Assembly (NCBI GenBank): GCA_003645395.1
Contig: QNFC01000011.1
Coordinates: 1-20,263, forward strand
Length of the DNA stretch: 20,263 nucleotides
Origin: Gammaproteobacteria bacterium
GTDB lineage: Bacteria > Pseudomonadota > Gammaproteobacteria > Immundisolibacterales > Immundisolibacteraceae
Direction of reading: 5' to 3'
Shown: piece by piece, positions 14,396 to 20,263 of the stretch
Numbering within the stretch: position 1 is the stretch's first letter
How the letters are laid out: each line of letters opens with the position of its first letter
Position numbers and translations under genes: made by a program
The notes under the pieces: generated by a model
Seen by the model: only the letters and a program-made list of their open reading frames with translations
Database searches by the model: none
Told to the model about the DNA's origin: nothing

Positions 14396-15826
14396 GTGAA
14401 CCTCGAAATTATTCAAGCTGACTTTGTCCAAACCGCCCTGATCACGGTCATTGCCTTACTGGTAGTGATCACCTGCGTCCATGCAATGCTGCATAAAACC
14501 GACCCCCGCAGTGCGGCGCTGTGGATTGTCATCTGCCTGCTGTTTCCACTGGGCGGGATCGTGCTCTACCTAGTTTTTGGTATTAACCGCCTCAATCGCC
14601 GCGCCCAACGCCGGGCAGCGGGGGATCGACGAACGGCTGAAACTGCACCCCCATTATCAGATATTGCACCACCGGATTTGCTTGATTACGAGTCGTTAAT
14701 CCGTACCACTCTCCGCGTGACCGGCCTGCCACTGGTAAGTGGCTGCCATTTACAATCGCTGTTTAACGGTGACGAGGCTTTCCCAGAAATGTTGGCAGCC
14801 ATTCGCCGAGCAAACAGCTGGGTCTATCTGAGCATCTATATTTTTGATCATCGCGGCATCGGGCGGAGCTTTATCAAAGAACTGATCTCCGCCCATCAAC
14901 GCGGAATTCAGGTACGCGTCATCATCGATGGCATAGGTGAGTGGTACGACGGCGGCAAAACCCGCCGTTTGCTACGCAGGCAGGGGATCGACGCCCGCAG
15001 TTTTCTACCACCCCGACTACTGCCACCGCAGTTGGCAATCAATCTGCGTAACCATCGCAAATTGCTACTTGTCGATGGTGAAGTCGGCTTTGTTGGCGGC
15101 ATGAATATCCGCCCACAACATACTCACCGCCCGAAAAAACCACTGCAAATTCAGGACATGGTAGTAAAAATAAACGGGCCAGTACTGCAGCAGCTTGCCC
15201 AGGTAGCGGCTGATGACTGGCGCTACGTTACCGGCGAGCAATGGACGCCGGTATCCGCGACCGGACCCGCTTCGGGCACAAGTTTGTGCCGAGCCATTCC
15301 TGATGGACCAGAGCAGTCGCTAGACAAACTGCTGGCAGTCCTGCTGGGGGCAATCGCTAGCGCCCGCAACTCGATCCGTATCATGACACCCTATTTTTTG
15401 CCGCCGCCTGAGCTTGATGCTCTGCTACAGGCAGCGGCCCGTAGCGGGATTCAAGTGACGGTAGTTTTGCCGGAACGCAGCGATCACCGGATGATGCACT
15501 GGGCCAGCCTGCACCGGCTGCCGGCGATGATCCGCGCTGGCATCAATGTATATTTTCAGCCACTGCCATTCGCCCATACCAAGTTGCTGGTCATTGATAA
15601 CCAATATGTACAGTTTGGCTCAGCCAATATCGACGCCCGTAGTTTGCGGCTTAATTTTGAACTCATGGTAGAGAGTTATGATGTGACGTTCGCCACCAAA
15701 ATGATCGACCACTTTGACCGCATTCTCGACCATTCGCAGCAGGTTAAATCAACCTCTCTTAACCATAGTCCCTTGTGGAAACGAATTCGCAACGCTGGCT
15801 GCTGGCTGTTTTCACCGAATCTGTAA
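14396..15826 (+). CDS. cls: Cardiolipin synthase, two-PLD-domain, membrane-anchored
   Basis: This 476-residue phospholipase-D-superfamily enzyme makes cardiolipin from phosphatidylglycerol (E. coli ClsA has 486 residues). Two N-terminal transmembrane helices lie at about 13-32 (TALITVIALLVVITCVHAML) and 39-62, joined by the HKTDPRSAALW linker typical of PLDNc domains. The two HKD motifs are H220/K222/D227 (HRKLLLVD) and H394/K396/D401 (HTKLLVID), each followed by the expected GG or GSAN segment. The N-terminal helices make it ClsA-like rather than ClsB-like, yet its upstream EEP neighbour is the ClsB-type partner. It uses a GTG start 11 bp after the EEP stop. No defects. Confidence 0.95.
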   Translation: MNLEIIQADFVQTALITVIALLVVITCVHAMLHKTDPRSAALWIVICLLFPLGGIVLYLVFGINRLNRRAQRRAAGDRRTAETAPPLSDIAPPDLLDYESLIRTTLRVTGLPLVSGCHLQSLFNGDEAFPEMLAAIRRANSWVYLSIYIFDHRGIGRSFIKELISAHQRGIQVRVIIDGIGEWYDGGKTRRLLRRQGIDARSFLPPRLLPPQLAINLRNHRKLLLVDGEVGFVGGMNIRPQHTHRPKKPLQIQDMVVKINGPVLQQLAQVAADDWRYVTGEQWTPVSATGPASGTSLCRAIPDGPEQSLDKLLAVLLGAIASARNSIRIMTPYFLPPPELDALLQAAARSGIQVTVVLPERSDHRMMHWASLHRLPAMIRAGINVYFQPLPFAHTKLLVIDNQYVQFGSANIDARSLRLNFELMVESYDVTFATKMIDHFDRILDHSQQVKSTSLNHSPLWKRIRNAGCWLFSPNL

Positions 15827-15871
15827 CCCTACAAAGCAGCAGCGCCCGTTAGCCATCTACTGGAGCAAAAG

Positions 15872-17113
15872 ATGAAAGATATTTACATTACGGGTGTCGG
15901 CATGACTCCATTTGGCAAACAGCCGCAGCAGACTGTAAAAAGTCTCACCAACACGGCCGTCTCTGCGGCGTTAGTCGACGCGAGCCTTGAACTGGCCAGC
16001 CTCGGTGCCGCCTATTTTGCCAACACCGGTCAGGGCCTCCTGGAAGGCCAACAGATGGTTCGAGGGCAGATAGCGCTGCGCGCCATGGGAGTGCAGGGCA
16101 TCCCCGTCATCAACGTCGAAAATGCCTGCGCCAGTGGCAGCAGTGCGTTGCAGCTTGCCTGTCAGGCCGTCGCCGCAGGGCAGACGCCCATCGCCCTGGC
16201 GGTCGGCGCAGAAAAAATGGTCATCGACGACCGAGAGAGGATGTTCTCGCTGTTCGACACGGCCTGGGATGTCAGCGTTGCCGATGAAAGTTATCGCCGC
16301 CTGCAAGCAATGGTAGAGGACGCGGATACCGATCCTGACAACGTCGCCACCCGCAGCCTGTTCATGGATATATATGGTTTTCTCACCCGGCTGCACATGG
16401 CGCATTTCGATACAACTCAAGAACATTTAGCCATGATCGCAGCAAAAAACCACACCCATTCAGTGCACAATCCGTTATCGCAATACAGGCAAGCGATGAC
16501 GGTGGACGAAGTTATGGCCGCCAGACCCATCAGCTGGCCACTCACCCTGCCCATGTGTGCACCGGTCAGTGATGGCGCGGCGGCGGCGATTGTTTGCCAC
16601 AGCGATGTACTGACCGAAGAACAGAAACAACGGGCGGTACCGGTACTAGCCTGTGAAATCGGTATCGGTAGTGACCGCCAGCCCGAACAGTTCGATCAAC
16701 ACTTATGTCGACTCATCGCTAATCGTGCTTACGAACAGGCGGGCCTCGGGCCCGCCGATATGTCGGTGGCAGAGGTACACGACGCCACCGCTTTTGCGGA
16801 ACTGCAACAGACCGAAAACCTCGGTTTTTGCAGCCTCGGTGACGGCGGGGCGCTAGTAGCATCCGGCGCGACAACACTCGGCGGGCAAATTCCAGTGAAC
16901 CCTTCCGGTGGTCTGCAATCAAAAGGGCACCCGATTGGCGCAACGGGACTTGCTCAAATTGCCGAACTGGTCACCCAGTTACGCGGAGAGACCGGGAAAC
17001 GACAGGTTGAAGGTGCCCGCTTCGCCATCGCCGAGAATGGCGGTGGGTTTCATGGTTACGAAGAAGCCGTGGCGGCCATCACTATTTTGGGACAGCCCCA
17101 GGGACCATTTTAA
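15872..17113 (+). CDS. SCP-x type thiolase-family protein
   Basis: This 413-residue thiolase-fold enzyme is of the SCP2/SCP-x (acetyl-CoA acetyltransferase-like) branch. The nucleophile is C86 in NACASGSSAL, the second loop is H303-D304 (HDATAF, replacing the NEAF of classical thiolases), and GHPIGATG lies at 352-359. The final CxG loop of classical thiolases is replaced by ENGGGFHG, which fits the SCP-x branch. Such enzymes act in beta-oxidation-like cleavage of branched, steroid or aromatic side-chain acyl-CoAs, often together with a small DUF35/OB-fold partner gene. No partner is present here; the neighbours are a cardiolipin synthase and a small membrane protein. AGGAG is not seen; a weak GGAG lies about 7 bases before the ATG. 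Confidence 0.9.
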   Translation: MKDIYITGVGMTPFGKQPQQTVKSLTNTAVSAALVDASLELASLGAAYFANTGQGLLEGQQMVRGQIALRAMGVQGIPVINVENACASGSSALQLACQAVAAGQTPIALAVGAEKMVIDDRERMFSLFDTAWDVSVADESYRRLQAMVEDADTDPDNVATRSLFMDIYGFLTRLHMAHFDTTQEHLAMIAAKNHTHSVHNPLSQYRQAMTVDEVMAARPISWPLTLPMCAPVSDGAAAAIVCHSDVLTEEQKQRAVPVLACEIGIGSDRQPEQFDQHLCRLIANRAYEQAGLGPADMSVAEVHDATAFAELQQTENLGFCSLGDGGALVASGATTLGGQIPVNPSGGLQSKGHPIGATGLAQIAELVTQLRGETGKRQVEGARFAIAENGGGFHGYEEAVAAITILGQPQGPF

Positions 17114-17225
17114 TCCGGCAACTGAATCAAATCTGGACGCTACAAAGACCTCATCAATCAGCGCCGGCTCATCAGATACACTGAGCAGAGATGCATACCA
17201 CCCGTTCACAGGAATCCTTGAAACA

Positions 17226-17543
17226 ATGAGTTCAAAACCATCAATACCCTTCTTGCGATTGTTATTGCTGCTATTTGCTGCCGTGCTTATCGTCTTTCCC
17301 TGGCTGCCCGGCACTGATGATTTTAGAAGTAACGAGGTATCGTTGAACCTGATGGCACCCATCACCATGCCAGTTCTGACCATGTTACTGCTGCTGGATG
17401 CCGTCATGCTTGCGGTCTATCGATCGAGCAGTGATGACGAACAACAAAACAAACTATGGGGGTTCCTGATCCGTCTAAACCTGATTTTTACCGTATTATT
17501 GATCGCTAGCTGGGTGCCATTTTTTGTACGCTTGAATAGTTGA
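17226..17543 (+). CDS. Small three-helix inner-membrane protein, unknown
   Basis: This 105-residue protein has three predicted membrane helices at about 9-27 (FLRLLLLLFAAVLIVFPWL), 45-66 and 81-100, with a short charged loop SSSDDEQQNK between the last two. I do not recognise the family. The ATG at 17226 is preferred because the open frame upstream of it overlaps the thiolase and shows no family-like sequence. It ends 17 bp before the histidine kinase start, so cotranscription is likely. As the kinase itself has no membrane segment, this protein could tether or feed it, which is inference from spacing only. Confidence 0.7.
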   Translation: MSSKPSIPFLRLLLLLFAAVLIVFPWLPGTDDFRSNEVSLNLMAPITMPVLTMLLLLDAVMLAVYRSSSDDEQQNKLWGFLIRLNLIFTVLLIASWVPFFVRLNS

Positions 17544-17560
17544 TAAAACCGGAGTGAACG

Positions 17561-20263
17561 ATGGATCTCATTGTTGTTACTCGTGACCCAGACCTTGAGA
17601 ATAGAATCGCCAGTAGGCCCGTTGCGGGGCTGACGGTCAGCGTCACCCTCACTACTTCGGTTGCCAGGGCAGTCAAAGCTGCTGAGTTACATCCTGCCAC
17701 GCTGGTCGTCATCGACCTGAACACCATCACGCTGACCCCTGTCGATTACACGAATCTGAACCCTGAAAGACTGGTTACTCTTGGCCCTCAACCCGATCCG
17801 TTGCTAACCACAGCCCTGCATTTGGCGATCGATGCACCGGGTAATTTCTGGACCGCGCTGCTGCTATATGGTCAACGGTTGCTGTTGCAATCGCCCCATG
17901 AAACAGACGGCACCACCCCGTCTATTCTCACTCCCGAAACCGCCTACGCGATTACAGAAAGCGCGAGCATCGGCATGGTTGCGGTGAATGACCAAGGCCG
18001 GATCAGCGACATCAGCGAACATTTTCAGCTCACTTTTTCAGATCACTTCGATACTCTTCTCGATCAACCGATCACTACTGTGATGGGCAACTGCCAACCG
18101 GCCAACCTGAAACAGTTTATCCGCGACTCGACACCGGGATCAGTTGCTCAATTTGAATTTGTCGACAACCGCCAGGATCCTCCAACTACCTGGCTCTTAA
18201 TGGGACACCTGGTAGTCAACACCGGCACCCAGCATTTGGTAGGCGTCGTGCGCAACATTACCCCGCGGCGCCTTGCTGAAGCCGCTGTACGTGATGCTGC
18301 AGCTAAAAACCAGACAATTTTTGACACTCTGCCTGACGGGATCTGCGTCCTCGACCACGAGTTTAAGATCACCGCCTGTAACGTGGCGCTGGCTGACATG
18401 CTTGGTTACCCACATGAGGAGCTGATTGGTCATCTCGCAAGCATCCTGACGGGCGCAGAGTACTGGGCCCAGAGACAACCTGAAATGATCGACACATTGG
18501 AACATCAAACCGATTTGGGCCAACGCAAGATATTCCATCGTGATGGCCATACTATTGATGTGGAGGTGCACCAGACCAGTATTGGCAGCGGTCATCACCG
18601 CCAATACTATGCCGCCTTTCGGGATCTACGCGAGCGGCAAGCCGCAAAGCGCGAGCTGCGCACCAGCGAAATTCGCTACAAAACCATATTCAGCGCCATC
18701 CCGGACGGGATCGCCATTACCAATCAGGCCGGCGAGTTCCTTGAGATTAACCATGCCTACAGTGAACTCACCGGTTACAGCCGGGAAGAGTTGCTGGGTA
18801 AAAATATCTCCATATTAGCCACCGACCCGGAAGGTCCGAAACAGTTTTATAAGGCTATAGCATCTAATGGGCGAGCCTATGCACACACACAGCTCGTTCA
18901 ACATGATGGCCAAATAATCACGATGACCGCATACGGCTCGCTATTTCCGGCCAACGACCCCGATGCACTGCCTGACGTTGTCCTCACTCACCGAAACCTG
19001 ACCGCACTCACCGGCGCCAACCAGAGTCGGCAACAATTGAGCGACAAACTAGATCAGCTGATCGCCGCAACACCATTAGCTGTGTTTGAGCTCGACACGG
19101 ATAGCGATATTGTCAGCTGGAATCCTGCCGCTGAAAAACTCTTTGGCTACTCGATAGCCGAAGCCTGTCAGCGTCAGCTGAGAAATATAACTCCGCCCGC
19201 CAGACACCATATTTTAGATGGAATCTGGTCAAAGGTGATGGCAGACCCGACACCCTTTTTCTACCTCGGTCAGGGACTTAATCGTGCCGGAGAAATCCTT
19301 GAACTGGAGTGGTACATAACCCCGATAACCGCAAAAGACGGCGAGGTCAGTAGCATCATCGCCCTGGCAAACGATATCACCGACAGACGTCAATTAGAGC
19401 TGCAGGTGCGGCAAGCACAAAAAATAGAGGCGCTTGGGCAACTTGCCGGCGGGGTTGCCCACGATTTTAATAATATTCTCACTGGCATCCTCGGCTACAG
19501 CGAACTGGCGGCTAAGACCCAGGCTGCAGCAACTGATACGCGCCTGTCGGAGTATCTCGCCTCAATCCACCGGGCTGGCAGCCGGGGTCGTGACCTAATT
19601 CGGCAGATTCTGAATTACAGTCGTGTTCAACCGCTAAATTTGCGAGCCATTGACCCCGAACCGGTCGTTACTGAAGTGCTGGATATGCTCAGCGCCACCT
19701 TACCAGCGACAATTATCGTTCAGCGGCGTTTCGAACCCAACCTGCCAACCATTGACGCCGACCCGACCCAGCTGTACCAGGTGGTCATGAATATCTGTAT
19801 AAATGCCAAAGACGCGATGCCAGATGACCGCGGGGTGTTACAGGTAGAACTGGCCCACAGCAATGTCGTCAGAAGCAGCTGCCACGCTTGTGAACAACTG
19901 TTTGAAGGCGAGTTTTTAAGAATTTCGATACAGGATGACGGTACCGGCATTGCCAAAAAAGTCATCGCTGAGATGTTCAACCCGTTTTTCACCACTAAAG
20001 AAGTGGGTCGGGGCACCGGCATGGGCCTGGCCGTAGCGGACGGAATTATCCACAGCCTTAACGGCCACCTGCACGTCCACTCGTCACCAGCAACGGGTAC
20101 CCGCTTCGATATTTATATACCTATTGCCATCGGTGCTGTGGCAGATGTTGAAGAGCAAGCTGAAGAGCTGTCGGTTACCACTCCCGGCGACGCGCAACAC
20201 CTGTTACTCGTGGATGATGAACCATCAGTGCTAGCACTACTGCAGGAACTCTTCAGTGCCCAG
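17561..20263 (+). CDS. Hybrid sensor histidine kinase with degenerate N-terminal receiver and multiple PAS domains (partial)
   Basis: The first 901 residues of a soluble hybrid histidine kinase are present; the gene runs off the right edge. Order of domains: a receiver-like region (1-110) with LVVIDLN and D52 but TRD in place of the acidic Asp pair; PAS-like modules at about 127-235, 250-360, 372-485 and 498-610; the HisKA H-box with H634 in GGVAHDFNNIL; the ATPase domain with N-box NICINAKD (744-751), G1 DDGTGI (792-797), then FNPFFTTKE and GRGTGMGLAV; and a C-terminal receiver beginning LLLVDDEP (881-888) with D885/D886. C774 and C777 form a CxxC just before the G1 box. No transmembrane helix or signal peptide is seen, so it senses cytoplasmic cues or a membrane partner. 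GGAG lies 7 bases before the ATG. Confidence 0.94.
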   Translation, partial: MDLIVVTRDPDLENRIASRPVAGLTVSVTLTTSVARAVKAAELHPATLVVIDLNTITLTPVDYTNLNPERLVTLGPQPDPLLTTALHLAIDAPGNFWTALLLYGQRLLLQSPHETDGTTPSILTPETAYAITESASIGMVAVNDQGRISDISEHFQLTFSDHFDTLLDQPITTVMGNCQPANLKQFIRDSTPGSVAQFEFVDNRQDPPTTWLLMGHLVVNTGTQHLVGVVRNITPRRLAEAAVRDAAAKNQTIFDTLPDGICVLDHEFKITACNVALADMLGYPHEELIGHLASILTGAEYWAQRQPEMIDTLEHQTDLGQRKIFHRDGHTIDVEVHQTSIGSGHHRQYYAAFRDLRERQAAKRELRTSEIRYKTIFSAIPDGIAITNQAGEFLEINHAYSELTGYSREELLGKNISILATDPEGPKQFYKAIASNGRAYAHTQLVQHDGQIITMTAYGSLFPANDPDALPDVVLTHRNLTALTGANQSRQQLSDKLDQLIAATPLAVFELDTDSDIVSWNPAAEKLFGYSIAEACQRQLRNITPPARHHILDGIWSKVMADPTPFFYLGQGLNRAGEILELEWYITPITAKDGEVSSIIALANDITDRRQLELQVRQAQKIEALGQLAGGVAHDFNNILTGILGYSELAAKTQAAATDTRLSEYLASIHRAGSRGRDLIRQILNYSRVQPLNLRAIDPEPVVTEVLDMLSATLPATIIVQRRFEPNLPTIDADPTQLYQVVMNICINAKDAMPDDRGVLQVELAHSNVVRSSCHACEQLFEGEFLRISIQDDGTGIAKKVIAEMFNPFFTTKEVGRGTGMGLAVADGIIHSLNGHLHVHSSPATGTRFDIYIPIAIGAVADVEEQAEELSVTTPGDAQHLLLVDDEPSVLALLQELFSAQ

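Noticed and set aside
16908..17225. N-terminal extension of the small membrane protein
   Set aside because: The extension lies within the thiolase gene in another frame and has no membrane or family features; the ATG at 17226 starts just before the first helix.
1..20263. CRISPR array, insertion sequence, prophage, tRNA or rRNA
   Set aside because: No regularly spaced repeats, transposase or phage-protein motifs, or recognisable RNA gene sequences were seen on either strand.

Overview
The window reads as the chromosome of a free-living, probably marine or aquatic, gammaproteobacterium. The grounds are an XthA that follows the enterobacterial ExoIII sequence closely, an SfsA, an LpxA (so a Gram-negative outer membrane), an E. 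coli-like pairing of an EEP hydrolase with a cardiolipin synthase, and a dense, moderately GC-rich gene layout. The genus cannot be named from this sequence. I see no rRNA, tRNA, CRISPR array, transposase or phage gene.

Left part (1-8607): a catabolic or redox-type cluster. A molybdenum hydroxylase of the xanthine dehydrogenase/CO dehydrogenase family is split across a divergent promoter: the large subunit runs leftward off the edge, while the [2Fe-2S] subunit, the FAD subunit and a CoxG-like protein run rightward. Next come an enoyl-CoA hydratase of the hydroxycinnamoyl-CoA hydratase-lyase type, a strong rho-independent terminator, and a ketopantoate-reductase-family oxidoreductase. A TauD/TfdA-type 2-oxoglutarate dioxygenase lies on the minus strand. 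Divergent from it is a 620-residue protein made of two complete, catalytically intact 3-hydroxyisobutyrate-dehydrogenase-type halves. The substrate of the cluster is unknown. No regulator or transporter is visible, although the cluster may continue beyond the left edge.

Middle (8608-10378): a scar. A 22-codon stub that copies the N-terminus of a ketopantoate reductase ends abruptly beside a minus-strand lipoprotein gene. Upstream of the lipoprotein on the same strand is a solitary lpxA without lpxD, fabZ or lpxB, whose protein lacks a histidine corresponding to His160 of E. coli LpxA. A 415-bp stretch without a convincing gene follows.

Right part (10379-20263): a plus-strand run of xthA, sfsA, cimA (citramalate synthase, isoleucine precursor supply), an EEP hydrolase, a cardiolipin synthase and an SCP-x type thiolase. 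A small three-helix membrane protein then sits 17 bp upstream of a large soluble hybrid histidine kinase with a degenerate N-terminal receiver, four PAS-like modules and a C-terminal receiver cut by the window edge.

The best candidates for something new are the tandem-fused dehydrogenase inside the Mo-hydroxylase/CoxG/hydratase/KPR/TauD neighbourhood, with the decayed KPR stub at its end, and the unusual stand-alone LpxA.
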